Part shown: positions 24,499 to 37,109 of the stretch, piece by piece
How positions within the stretch are numbered: the stretch's first letter is position 1
How the letters are laid out: every line of letters begins with the position of its first letter
Assembly: GCF_040276085.1 (NCBI RefSeq)
Contig: NZ_JBELOK010000001.1
Coordinates: 248,001 to 312,000, forward strand
DNA from: Castellaniella sp040276085
GTDB taxonomy: Bacteria; Pseudomonadota; Gammaproteobacteria; Burkholderiales; Burkholderiaceae_B
Direction of reading: 5' to 3'
Length of the DNA stretch: 64,000 bases
The notes under the pieces: generated by a model
Database searches by the model: none
Told to the model about the DNA's origin: nothing
What the model saw: only the letters and a program-made list of their open reading frames with translations
Program-made: the position numbers and the translations under genes

Positions 24499-25467
24499 CT
24501 AGACCGTGCCGCCCCGGCGCCGGCGCGGCTCCACCAGCGGCAGCCCGCTGGGGTCGGTGTCCTGGTAGTCGGGCACGTGCTCGCGCACATAGCGATGCAG
24601 CTCCCGAATGAGGCGCAAGGCCCCCTCGGGAGGGTCGTGGGCAATGGGCGAGACTACGCCAATGCGATACGGGATGTCGACCAGCAGCGGGCGCAGCGCA
24701 ATGCCGTCGAGCACCGCCCCGCGCAGCGAGAAGGAATCGAGCAGGGCCACCCCCAGGCCCGCCCGCACCATGGCCAGCGCCGTGCGCTGGCTGCCCACCT
24801 CGATGTGGCGGCGGGCCGGGTCATCGGCCGAGCGCGACAAGCTGTGCGTGAGGTGATAGCGCATGCGATAGCGCCCCAGCAAGGTAACGATGTCGGTATC
24901 CCCCAGGTCCGCCAGAGCCACGGCCTCCTGGGCGACCAGGGGGTGCGTCACCGGCAAGGCCAGCTGGCAGGTGGCCCGCCCGCACCAGTGGACGTGAAAG
25001 GCCTCGTCGTCTATGGGCAGGTTGAGCAGGGCAAAGTCGGCCTGGCTTTCTACGATGGCAGCGGCCGTGGCCTCGTGCACGACCTCTTCCACGATGAAAC
25101 GGCGATGGAACACCGGCGTGATGCGGTCGATTTCAGCTAGGGCCTCAGGCAGCAGCCCCTGCGCCAGATCGGCGGCAGCCAGGATTCTCAGCGGGCGCAG
25201 CTGGCCGCCATGCATGTCGCTGACCCGTGCTTCGAGCTGCTGCAGCTCGGCCAGAATGACGCGGGCATCCTGATAAAAAGTCGCCCCCTGCTGCGTCAGG
25301 GTAATGGCCGGACGGGTGCGTTCGAACAACACGAAGCCCAGCTCCTCTTCCAGATCGCTGATCTGGCGGCTGACCACGGGCTGCGAGCGGCGCAACAAGC
25401 GCCCCGCCGCCGTCACGCTGCCACTGGTCACCACCGCGTTCAACGCTTCCAGCTGTCGAATTTCCAT
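24499..25467 (-). CDS. LysR-family transcriptional regulator
   Basis: 322 aa from the ATG at 25465-25467. LysR helix-turn-helix at the N-terminus (ALNAVVTSGSVTAAGRLLRRSQPVVSRQI), followed by LEEELGFVLFERTRPAITLTQQG and a substrate-binding domain (RILAAADLAQGLLPEALAEI). It resembles regulators of the NAC/CbbR/CysB-like group in outline. The gene is divergent from the aldo/keto reductase (135-bp gap), its most likely target, and upstream of the MFS pump. Effector unknown. Confidence 0.88.
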   Translation of the reverse strand: MEIRQLEALNAVVTSGSVTAAGRLLRRSQPVVSRQISDLEEELGFVLFERTRPAITLTQQGATFYQDARVILAELQQLEARVSDMHGGQLRPLRILAAADLAQGLLPEALAEIDRITPVFHRRFIVEEVVHEATAAAIVESQADFALLNLPIDDEAFHVHWCGRATCQLALPVTHPLVAQEAVALADLGDTDIVTLLGRYRMRYHLTHSLSRSADDPARRHIEVGSQRTALAMVRAGLGVALLDSFSLRGAVLDGIALRPLLVDIPYRIGVVSPIAHDPPEGALRLIRELHRYVREHVPDYQDTDPSGLPLVEPRRRRGGTV

Positions 25468-25602
25468 GAGAGTTCCGTGTTCCAAGCCATACCGATGATA
25501 CTTCTTGTTGCGTCTACCAACGGCTTTGCCGCGCCCATCCGGACAACCATTCGGGACAAGAGCCGCCATAATGGCAGCTTGAGAAAAGAACAGGAGTCCG
25601 CA

Positions 25603-26445
25603 ATGGTCAGCACTCAACCCTACCTCAGCCTGCACGATGGACGGCGCACCCCGCAGCTGGGCTTTGGCACCTGGCAGCTCAGCCGCGCCGAGGCCGCGCC
25701 CGCCGTGGAGGCGGCCATCGCCGCGGGCTATCGCTCCATCGACACGGCGGCGGCCTACGGCAACGAGGTTGAAGTGGGCCTGGGCATTGCCAAAAGCGGT
25801 ATTGCCCGTGAAGAGCTATTCGTCGCCACCAAGGTCTGGAACAACCGCCACGGGCACGACCTCACCAAGGCCGCCTGCGAGGAAAGCCTGGATCGCCTGC
25901 GGCTCGACTACGTTGACCTGTACCTGATCCACTGGCCCACCCCCAAGCAGCAACGCTACGTCGAGGCCTGGGAAGCCCTCATCCAGCTGCACGACGAGGG
26001 CCGCGCCAAGTCAATCGGCGTATGCAACTTCCAGACTCGCCACCTGCAGCGCCTGCTGGATGCCACGGGCGTGCTGCCCACGGTCAACCAGATCGAGCTG
26101 CATCCCCACTTCCAGCAGGCCGAGCTGCGCGCCTACCACGCCTTGCACGGCATCCAGACCGAAGCCTGGAGCCCGCTGGGACGCGGCCAGGCGCTGCAGG
26201 ACCCCGTCATCCGCGAAATTGCCCACACCCATCAGGCCACGCCGGCCCAGGTCGTCTTGCGCTGGCACATTCAAATGGGCCACATGGTCATTCCAAAATC
26301 GGCGCACACCGCCCGGATCGAGGAAAACTTCAATGTATGGAACGTGTTCCTGGACGACGAAGCCATGGAGAAAATCGCCCAGCTGGACCGTGCCGACGGG
26401 CGTCTGGGCCCCAACCCCGATACGTTCAACATGATCACGGGGTGA
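25603..26445 (+). CDS. aldo/keto reductase
   Basis: 280-aa TIM-barrel NADPH-dependent oxidoreductase. The catalytic tetrad is readable: D and Y in RSIDTAAAYGNE (about 45-56), K in VATKVWNN, H in YLIHWP. The C-terminal coenzyme site is MVIPKSAHTARIEENF. The closest recalled relatives are 2,5-diketo-D-gluconate reductase-type enzymes, which reduce sugar and small aldehydes or ketones. The ATG has an AGGAG site 7 bp upstream. Convergent with acnA (11-bp gap), divergent from the LysR gene. Confidence 0.93.
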   Translation: MVSTQPYLSLHDGRRTPQLGFGTWQLSRAEAAPAVEAAIAAGYRSIDTAAAYGNEVEVGLGIAKSGIAREELFVATKVWNNRHGHDLTKAACEESLDRLRLDYVDLYLIHWPTPKQQRYVEAWEALIQLHDEGRAKSIGVCNFQTRHLQRLLDATGVLPTVNQIELHPHFQQAELRAYHALHGIQTEAWSPLGRGQALQDPVIREIAHTHQATPAQVVLRWHIQMGHMVIPKSAHTARIEENFNVWNVFLDDEAMEKIAQLDRADGRLGPNPDTFNMITG

Positions 26446-26456
26446 GGCCCGGCCCC

Positions 26457-29132
<2,676 letters not shown>

Positions 29133-29418
29133 TGCAAGCCTCCGAGAAATTCGTGCTGCGTGCTCATCGCATGCCCCGCGCCGGAGGCGGAGTGGACAAG
29201 ACACGGGCGTCCGCGGACGCCATTGAGCCAATATTACACGCAAAGCGCCCCTCTGCTGCAGGCTTACCCGTCCCGGCAAGGGGGTCGTCCGGCGCCCGAG
29301 GCGGGTGCGGCGCCCCGCCGTGCCAGGTCGGCAACGACCGGACGCGGCATAGGGTTAAGGCCGGTTTGCGCGCGCCGGCCCCCTACACTGAGCTGTCTCC
29401 CTGTGACGGATACTCATC

Positions 29419-30042
29419 ATGGCATTTCCCGCATTCTTTCTACAAGCGCCCCGGATCGTGATGTACGACCCGCTGGCGGAACTGCTTGGCGCCTCGGACG
29501 ATGGCCTGCTCGAATATGGCTACGAAGACGCCGTGCGCCTGGCCGGGCACTCCTGCCCGACCGTGGCGGGCGCCTGGCTCATGGCCGTGCACGCGCTGCG
29601 TGCGCTCTACCCCGATCGCCACCCCGAACGCGGCGCCATTCACGTCTCGTTTCCCGAGGCGGCCGACCAAGGCGTCACCGGCGTCATGGCCAACGTGTTC
29701 AGCCTGGTGACCGGTGCGACGGCCGATACCGGCTTCAAGGGACTGGCCGGCGAATACGACCGCCGCAACCTGATGCACTTCAACTGCGACATGAGCGGGG
29801 AAGTGGGCTTCCAGCGCGCCGACACGGGGGCCGGCGTCACGCTGACCTATAGCGCGCGCGCCATCGCCTCGTCGGTCAAGACGATGCCGCTGCTGCAAAT
29901 GGTGCTCTCGGGGCGGGCCAGCACGGCCCAGCGCCAGGAATTCACCCAGCTCTGGCAAGACCGGGTGCGCCGCATCCTCGAAGCCCACGAGCAGCCCGGC
30001 CTCATCACCCTGGAGGCGACGTCGACGGGCGTCACCGCCTGA
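29419..30042 (+). CDS. FmdE-domain protein
   Basis: 207 aa. The segment AVRLAGHSCPTVAGAWLMAVHALRALYP (about 38-65) matches the GHxCP motif of FmdE-like domains, named from formylmethanofuran dehydrogenase subunit E but widespread in bacteria that do not make methane. HFNCDMSG gives a possible second metal ligand set. The bacterial version has no settled function; a metal- or thiol-binding role is likely. The gene has its own upstream region and is not coupled to acnA or the PAP2 gene. Confidence 0.65.
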   Translation: MAFPAFFLQAPRIVMYDPLAELLGASDDGLLEYGYEDAVRLAGHSCPTVAGAWLMAVHALRALYPDRHPERGAIHVSFPEAADQGVTGVMANVFSLVTGATADTGFKGLAGEYDRRNLMHFNCDMSGEVGFQRADTGAGVTLTYSARAIASSVKTMPLLQMVLSGRASTAQRQEFTQLWQDRVRRILEAHEQPGLITLEATSTGVTA

Positions 30043-30124
30043 GTCGGCGGGCCGGGCCGGCGCCCGGCGCGGCGTCCAAGGTGCTATGCTGCGTTCGCCC
30101 TGTTCGAGAGCGAATTCGCCCGCC

Positions 30125-30718
30125 ATGGAACATCTGAACGACGCCCTGTTTCTCTGGATCAACGCCAGCCACCCGACGGCCGGCGCGCTGTGGATCGGCC
30201 GGCTGTGCGCCAACGCGCTGGTCTACCTGTTTCCCCTCTACCTGGTCCTGAGCTGGCTGCGGGCCGACGAAGACGGGCGCAACGCCCTGCTGCAAGCCGT
30301 GGCGGCCGCCATCATCGCGCTCATCCTGTCCTGGGCCATCTCGAAGGTCTGGTTTCACCCCCGGCCCTTCGTCGTGGGCATCGGCCACACCTACCTGAGC
30401 CACAAGCCCACGGCCTCGCTGCCCAGCAACCACCTGAGCTTCATCTGGGCGCTCTGCATGGGCCTGGCCCTGCACCGCGTGCGCCGGCGCACGGCGCTGA
30501 TTCTGGCGCTGATCGGCCTGCCCGTGGCCTGGGCGCGCATCTACATGGGCGTGCACTTTCCGCTGGACATGGTTGCCGCGGCCATCACGGCCATCGCCGC
30601 CGGGCTGATCAGCCTGCCGCTGCGCCACCACGTCGTGCCGGAGGTGCGCCGCACCCTCGAGCCGTTGTACCGTGCGCTGTTTGCCGGCCCCATTCGCAAG
30701 GGCTGGTTTCGCAGCTAG
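30125..30718 (+). CDS. PAP2-family phosphatase, probable undecaprenyl-diphosphatase
   Basis: 197-aa membrane protein with about six helices. The lipid-phosphatase motifs are KVWFHPRP (motif 1), SLPSNHLSF (motif 2) and ARIYMGVHFPLD (motif 3), with all catalytic residues present. The spacing and short length fit the BcrC group, which recycles undecaprenyl diphosphate in the cytoplasmic membrane for peptidoglycan synthesis. The ATG at 30125 starts the family N-terminus. Convergent with msrQ (9-bp gap). Confidence 0.88.
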   Translation: MEHLNDALFLWINASHPTAGALWIGRLCANALVYLFPLYLVLSWLRADEDGRNALLQAVAAAIIALILSWAISKVWFHPRPFVVGIGHTYLSHKPTASLPSNHLSFIWALCMGLALHRVRRRTALILALIGLPVAWARIYMGVHFPLDMVAAAITAIAAGLISLPLRHHVVPEVRRTLEPLYRALFAGPIRKGWFRS

Positions 30719-30727
30719 CCCCGGCGG

Positions 30728-31456
30728 CTAGCCTGAGCGGGGGCGGACGTAGCGGGCTTTCAAGACCCACAGCAGGCGCACCCCCAGCAGCAGGGCCAGC
30801 ACCCAGGCATAGAGATGCGGCTCGAAGAAGTTGTTCTTCCCCGCCCGCATCCAGTCGAAATGCCAGACCGACAGAATCGCCGCGGGATAGACCAGCCAAT
30901 GCAGGCGCGTCCACCAGCGCCCCAGCCGGCGCATCCAGCCATGGGTCGAGGTCACGGCCAGCGGCACCAGGCACACGACGGCCAGGGCGCCGATGCCGAT
31001 GAAGTCGCGCTGCCAGAGATCGTGCCACATCGAGGACCACACGCCGCCGCGATCCCAGAGGCCCCAGGCAATCACGTGCAGCACGGTATAGAAAAAGGCA
31101 TACAGGCCCAGCTTGCGGCGGTGGCGCAGCAGGCCGCCCCAGCCGCTGAGGCGGCGAATGGGGGTCACCAGCAGCACCGCCCACAACATCACCAGCGCCC
31201 AGGTGCCTGAAGACCAGGTCAGAAATTCCTGCGGATTGGCGGTGAGCCCGCCATCGAAGCCCAGCACGATCCAGCGCGCCAGCGGAAACAGGCCAAAGCC
31301 GTGCACGGCCAGCCCCAGCAGGAACGCGCCAGTGGCGGCCCTGGCACGCGCAGCGCCAGGAGGGGACTGCGCACCCCGGCGCGTGGACTTGGCACGCGCG
31401 GGCGCCGGCGCAGAACTGGCCGCCCCCGACTCTTTCCGTCCATCGAGCACCGTCAT
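30728..31456 (-). CDS. msrQ: heme-binding membrane subunit MsrQ
   Basis: 242 aa from the ATG at 31454-31456, which has AGGAGG upstream; the longer frame lacks support. Ferric-reductase-like membrane protein with the heme histidines in the helices FFYTVLHVIAW and RLHWLVYPAAILSVWHFDW. MsrQ passes electrons from the quinone or flavin pool to the periplasmic methionine sulfoxide reductase MsrP. No msrP gene is adjacent, although the two usually form an operon. The Ala/Pro-rich first 50 residues are longer than usual. Confidence 0.88.
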   Translation of the reverse strand: MTVLDGRKESGAASSAPAPARAKSTRRGAQSPPGAARARAATGAFLLGLAVHGFGLFPLARWIVLGFDGGLTANPQEFLTWSSGTWALVMLWAVLLVTPIRRLSGWGGLLRHRRKLGLYAFFYTVLHVIAWGLWDRGGVWSSMWHDLWQRDFIGIGALAVVCLVPLAVTSTHGWMRRLGRWWTRLHWLVYPAAILSVWHFDWMRAGKNNFFEPHLYAWVLALLLGVRLLWVLKARYVRPRSG

Positions 31457-31731
31457 GGCAAACCCTCCTAGGCCACGCCTATCCAAAAGACCACACTCCC
31501 ACTGTATACGAAGCCGGGCCGCATGGGATGCACAGGCCGGATTCCGGGCGCGCCCGGCCGCTTGCGCACGGCGCCGGCCACGCGCGCGATAGAACGCACG
31601 GCAGCCAAGGCTACGGCGCACCCCCGCGCCCATCCGTGCAAGACCGCCGGGATTTGGAGGACAATGACTCATGACCGCAAGCCGCCGGACCCACGCGCCT
31701 CTTCACCTTGCCTCTGCCAGGAAGCCTGACC

Positions 31732-32376
31732 ATGCTTGAGCTCTATTCCTATTTTCGCAGCTCCGCCGCCTACCGCGTGCGCATTGCCCTGGGCCTCAAG
31801 GGCCTGGACTACGCCCTCATGCCCGTGCACCTGCTCAAGCACGGCGGCGAGCAGCACCTGCCCGCCTACCGCCACCTGAATCCCACGCAGCTCGTACCCA
31901 CCCTGGTGGACCAGGGCGCCATACTCAGCCAGTCGCTGGCCATCATGGAGTACCTGGACGAGGTCTACGCGCCGGCCATCCTGCTGCCCAGCGCGCCTGT
32001 CGAGCGCGCCCGCGTGCGCTCGATCGCCCTGCAGGTGGCCTGTGACATCCACCCGCTGAACAATCTGCGCGTGTTGCGCTGGCTGGCGCACCAGCTGCAG
32101 GTCGATCAAACCGCCCGCGACGCCTGGTACCGACACTGGGTGATCCTGGGTTTCGAGGCGCTGGAAGCCCAGCTGCAGTCTCCCGCCACGGGCCTGTGCT
32201 GCCACGGCGACACGCCCGGCCTGGCCGATTGCTGCCTCATCCCCCAGGTGTACAACGCCCACCGCCTGGCGGTGGACATGGCCCCCTTCCCGCGCATCCA
32301 GCGCATTGCCGACCACTGCAACACGCTGCCCGCCTTCCAGGCGGCACAGCCCGAGGCCCAGGCCGACGCGGCCTGA
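31732..32376 (+). CDS. maiA: maleylacetoacetate isomerase (zeta-class GST)
   Basis: 214 aa. The N-terminal thioredoxin-like domain has the zeta-class glutathione motif SSAAYRVRIALGLKG (about 9-23; the usual form is SSCSxRVRIAL, so the Cys is Ala here) and SLAIMEYLDE. The C-terminal helical domain includes DIHPLNNLRVLRWL and GLADCCLIPQVYNAHR, which are diagnostic of maleylacetoacetate or maleylpyruvate isomerases. The enzyme acts in tyrosine/homogentisate or gentisate breakdown using glutathione. No fumarylacetoacetase gene is adjacent. The replacement of the first Cys is a mild oddity. Confidence 0.85.
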   Translation: MLELYSYFRSSAAYRVRIALGLKGLDYALMPVHLLKHGGEQHLPAYRHLNPTQLVPTLVDQGAILSQSLAIMEYLDEVYAPAILLPSAPVERARVRSIALQVACDIHPLNNLRVLRWLAHQLQVDQTARDAWYRHWVILGFEALEAQLQSPATGLCCHGDTPGLADCCLIPQVYNAHRLAVDMAPFPRIQRIADHCNTLPAFQAAQPEAQADAA

Positions 32377-32555
32377 ACCAGGGGAACACCTCGCCGTTTC
32401 CCGCATGACGCGCGGCGCCCGCCGCCCCGCGCCATCGCTCCCATCACATCCCCCGTCATTTCCCCCATTCCCGGAGACGGCCGCCGCCGGCGCCGTACAG
32501 GAAGACCCTAGTATTGACAGCGCAAATCCAGTCGCTCAAAATACCCCCGAACAAT

Positions 32556-32592
32556 TGTAGTACCATTTTGGTAGATCCAATTTGGTAGCATG
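32556..32592. promoter_or_regulatory. candidate FadR-type operator upstream of the ABC importer
   Basis: The stretch contains GTAGTACCATTTTGGTAG, in which TACCA-ttt-TGGTA (32561-32573) is a perfect palindrome, followed by a further half-site AATTTGGTAG. The GTAGTACCA element recurs at the promoter of the flavoprotein gene at 45616-45644. The only GntR/FadR gene in the cluster (41767-42507) is the obvious candidate to bind. No gene is seen elsewhere in the 333-bp gap 32377-32709. Confidence 0.6.
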
Positions 32593-32709
32593 ATTCGGGC
32601 AGGCGTTCCGCTGCTCAACGCACGCGCAGCATGAACACGCTTCGGTGGCCGGCAGCCCGTCGGTCCTCCACGGCAAACTTCCATCCCCTTCGAGCATTCG
32701 AGGACAGAC

Positions 32710-33813
<1,104 letters not shown>

Positions 33814-33836
33814 TCCATTTTTCAGGAGACTGAGCC

Positions 33837-35186
33837 ATGTCAGCACAGCACGCCAACAAACCGCAGTCGGGAACGAGCCGGCGCGGATTCCTCAAAGCCT
33901 CGACCACCAGCATTCTACTGGGCGCCTCGGGATCGCTGGCCGCCCCCTTCGTCAGCGCCAAGTCCAAGACCACTTTGCGCATATTGAATAACGAGACCTC
34001 GGCCGCCAGCCAAAAGGTCTGGAAAGAAGCCTCGGCGGAATATGAAAAGAAGTTCGGAATAAAAACAACCATAGATTCGGCTTCCATCAGCTCGGCCTAC
34101 CCGAAGGTGCTGGCCGCCGCCAAATCGGGAAATATGTACGACATCTCGACGCAGAGCTACGTGGCGGACCTGCTGTCCTACGTCGATGCCGGCATGCTGG
34201 TTCCCCTGACGGACATGATCAAGACCCACAGCTGGGGCCGATTCGGCCCCTGGCAATACAAGGGGGAAAACTGGTTCTACCCCTACGACTACAACCTGGT
34301 CACCATGTATTACCGCAAGGACCTGTACGAGCAGCACCATTTGAGTGTGCCCAACACCTGGAACCAGCTGCTCGAGAACTGCAAGACCCTGGCGACCTAC
34401 AAAGACGGTCAAATCGACCGTGGCGGCTGCGTCCTCCCCCTGCAAAGCGACACGGTGACCAACTGGGCCAGCCTGGGCTGCCTGCTGGCACAAGTGCCCA
34501 AGTTCTACAACGACAAGTGGGAAGTCACGCTGGACCAGGGCGACGATGGCAAGAGCGCCGCGGCGTTCCTGGACCTGTACGCGGAACTGTTCAAGGTCAT
34601 GCCGGCGGGCATGAATACCGCGGGCTACGGCGAGCTGATGAACCTGTTCGTCACCGAGCGGACGGCCCACTCGGTCTACTCGGGGCGTCTGGTGGAATCC
34701 ATCGAGCGCAACAACCCCTCTTTGGCGGGCCGATTCGGCATCTTTGCGCTGCCCGACATCAAGGGCGAGCGGCAGGCGCTGCCCTATTCCGCCGACGGTT
34801 TCCTGGTGTTCAAGACCAAGCAAAGCGAGGAAGCCACCAAGTTCCTGAAATGGTTCATCGACAACTATTACATTGATTGGCTGCATTCCGCCTGGATGAA
34901 TTTCCAGCCCGTGCGCCTGGACATCTACGAGGACAAGCGCTGGAAAGACTTCCCGCCCATCAAGAAATACTGGGACATCATGGCGCAGATGAAGTCCTAC
35001 ATCGAACCCGATAACAAGACGCTGATCACCTCCGTGGATACCAGCGGGCCCACGCTGGGATTGCCGCCTTGCAAAGTGTTCCTGGCCAACGTCATGCCCG
35101 AAATGCTGCAAGACAAGGTGCTGAAGCAGAAGAGCTCCGCGGAATGCGTGAGCACCGCCGCGGACAAGATGAGAAAGCTGAGCTGA
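33837..35186 (+). CDS. ABC importer substrate-binding protein (family 1)
   Basis: 449 aa. A Tat-type signal (SRRGFLKASTTSILLGASG, about 13-32) exports it folded to the periplasm. The mature part (TTLRILNNETSAASQKVWKEAS) is a family 1 extracellular solute-binding protein like MalE/UgpB/PotD. Family 1 proteins take sugars, polyols, glycerophosphodiesters or polyamines, and the exact ligand cannot be read from sequence. Starts 23 bp after the ATPase gene, with AGGAG upstream. Confidence 0.9.
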   Translation: MSAQHANKPQSGTSRRGFLKASTTSILLGASGSLAAPFVSAKSKTTLRILNNETSAASQKVWKEASAEYEKKFGIKTTIDSASISSAYPKVLAAAKSGNMYDISTQSYVADLLSYVDAGMLVPLTDMIKTHSWGRFGPWQYKGENWFYPYDYNLVTMYYRKDLYEQHHLSVPNTWNQLLENCKTLATYKDGQIDRGGCVLPLQSDTVTNWASLGCLLAQVPKFYNDKWEVTLDQGDDGKSAAAFLDLYAELFKVMPAGMNTAGYGELMNLFVTERTAHSVYSGRLVESIERNNPSLAGRFGIFALPDIKGERQALPYSADGFLVFKTKQSEEATKFLKWFIDNYYIDWLHSAWMNFQPVRLDIYEDKRWKDFPPIKKYWDIMAQMKSYIEPDNKTLITSVDTSGPTLGLPPCKVFLANVMPEMLQDKVLKQKSSAECVSTAADKMRKLS

Positions 35187-35238
35187 CTGCGAAAACCGAG
35201 CTGACGCGCCAACGAAAAAGAGAAAAGGGGCCACCACC

Positions 35239-36111
35239 ATGAGGCAAGATGGAAGAATCATCGCACTATTCATCGCCAGCATCCTGGTGATCGTTGCCAT
35301 CACCGGGGGTGGTCTCGTCTATTCCATCAAGCTCAGCTTTTACGCATCGCAGGCATTCAACGAAACCCCCAAGTGGGTGGGCCTGGCCAACTACGTGCAG
35401 CTGGTGCAAGACCCCGCATTCTGGGCCGCTCTGGTCAACGGACTGGAGATTTCGCTGAGCGCGATTCTGCTGCAAACCGTGATTGGCGTGGCCATTGCCC
35501 TGGTCCTGAACCAGAAATTTCATGGCCAGGGCGTGGTGCGCGCCCTGGCCGTGCTGCCGTATTTCCTCCCGCCCGTGGTCGCCGTCCTGGTGGGTAAATG
35601 GATCTTCGACCCGAACTATGGGCTGATCAAATACGCGACCAGCGCCGTGGGGCTGCGCATGTTCGACTGGGGGGCCGACGCCTGGTCCGCCAAGGGCATG
35701 ATCGTGCTGGTGAGCCTATGGCTCTGGACCCCGTTCGTCACCACCTGCGTGCTGGCCGCACTGCAAAACATTCCCGAGCACCTGTACGAGGCCGCGCGCG
35801 TCGACGGCGCCACCGCGTGGCAACAGTTCTGGCACATCACGTTTCCGGGCCTCAAGTCCATCCTGATCATCGTCATCTTGCTGCGCAGCATATGGATGTT
35901 CAACAAGTTTGACGTCATCTGGCTGCTGACCAAGGGCGGGCCGCTGGACCAGACGGAGACGCTGCCCATCTTGGCGTATCGGCGCGCCTTCGTGGAATTC
36001 AATCTTGGCAGCGGCGCAACCGTGGCCACCGTGTCCTTCCTCCTGCTTGCCGTCGTCGTCCTGCTGTACCTGAAGCTGTTTCCCATCGACGATGCCAAGA
36101 ATCCCGTCTAG
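35239..36111 (+). CDS. ABC importer permease (MalF/UgpA type)
   Basis: 290 aa, six membrane helices. The EAA loop for contact with the ATPase is seen as EAARVDGATAWQQFWHITFPGLK (about 185-207). The first helix follows a short cytoplasmic start (MRQDGRIIALFIASILVIVAI). It pairs with the permease at 36202 to form the channel. It starts 52 bp after the binding-protein gene. Confidence 0.92.
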   Translation: MRQDGRIIALFIASILVIVAITGGGLVYSIKLSFYASQAFNETPKWVGLANYVQLVQDPAFWAALVNGLEISLSAILLQTVIGVAIALVLNQKFHGQGVVRALAVLPYFLPPVVAVLVGKWIFDPNYGLIKYATSAVGLRMFDWGADAWSAKGMIVLVSLWLWTPFVTTCVLAALQNIPEHLYEAARVDGATAWQQFWHITFPGLKSILIIVILLRSIWMFNKFDVIWLLTKGGPLDQTETLPILAYRRAFVEFNLGSGATVATVSFLLLAVVVLLYLKLFPIDDAKNPV

Positions 36112-36201
36112 CAAGGCCACCAGCACACTCACCTCGGAGCAGGACATCCAGATGCTTTTCGCACCACACGCCAGATTCGCAACGAACCCAAGGGGATAGA
36201 G

Positions 36202-37041
36202 ATGGCTTCCTACGTCAGCAAGACGCCGCCCAGAAGATATTTTCTCTATCTGCTCGTGGCCCTCGTCGTCATCTACTCTTTCTTTCCCATCTACTGGATG
36301 ATCCTCTCCAGCCTCCGATCGGGAACGGATCTGTTCAGGAGTGCTTCGCTCGTCTTCTGGCCGCCCGACCTGCATTCGTACCAGAACCTGCTGGAAGTCA
36401 CGGATTACCCCGTCAATTTCCTGAATAGTGTGATCGTGGCCGTGGCGACGATCGCAATCTCCATGCTGCTGTCCGTATTCATCGCCTACGGCGCCACGCG
36501 GCTGCGATTCCGTGGAAAGACGACGCTGATTGCCTCCATGCTGTTCGCGTACATGTTTCCGCCGCTCATGCTGGCCATTCCCATGTCGGTGTTCTTTCAA
36601 TCCATCGGGCTGTCCGACAGCCTGTGGGGCCTTTTGTGCGCCCACCTGGGCATGGTGCTGCCGCTGGGCGTGTGGCTGCTTTGGGGCTTTTTCCGATCCA
36701 TGCCCTTCGATCTGGAAGAAGCCGCCATGGTGGACGGCTGCTCGCAATTTGGCGCCTTCACCCGCATCATTTTGCCGCTCACCGCGCCTGGTCTGATCAC
36801 CGTGGGAATATTTTCCTTCCTGCTGTCGTGGTCGGACTACGTGTTCGCGCTGATATTGATTACGAGCGACGCCAATAAAACGCTGCCGGTTGCGCTGGCC
36901 TCGATGCTGGCGGCACAAGACCTGCGCTGGGGACCCATATTGGCGGGCGCCTCTCTCATCGCCCTACCCCTGTTCGTCATCCTTGCCTTCTGCTACCGCT
37001 ACTTCATTGCCGGGCTGTCTTCCGGCGCGGTGAAGGGATGA
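36202..37041 (+). CDS. ABC importer permease (MalG/UgpE type)
   Basis: 279 aa, six membrane helices. The EAA motif reads EEAAMVDGCSQFGAFTRIILP (about 172-192). Helix 1 (YFLYLLVALVVIYSFFPIYWMILSSLR) is the standard MalG-like start. Second half of the importer channel. 90 bp separate it from the first permease gene, a slightly long gap but with no terminator visible. Confidence 0.92.
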   Translation: MASYVSKTPPRRYFLYLLVALVVIYSFFPIYWMILSSLRSGTDLFRSASLVFWPPDLHSYQNLLEVTDYPVNFLNSVIVAVATIAISMLLSVFIAYGATRLRFRGKTTLIASMLFAYMFPPLMLAIPMSVFFQSIGLSDSLWGLLCAHLGMVLPLGVWLLWGFFRSMPFDLEEAAMVDGCSQFGAFTRIILPLTAPGLITVGIFSFLLSWSDYVFALILITSDANKTLPVALASMLAAQDLRWGPILAGASLIALPLFVILAFCYRYFIAGLSSGAVKG

Positions 37042-37109
37042 ATGCACCAAGGCACGTCATGCAAACACGACAAACGTTCATCCCCTTTCCCACCCGCTGA
37101 GGCTGCTTC

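Noticed and set aside
33915..35303. 462-aa minus-strand frame over the substrate-binding protein gene
   Set aside because: Antisense shadow of a well-supported ABC binding protein; low-complexity composition.
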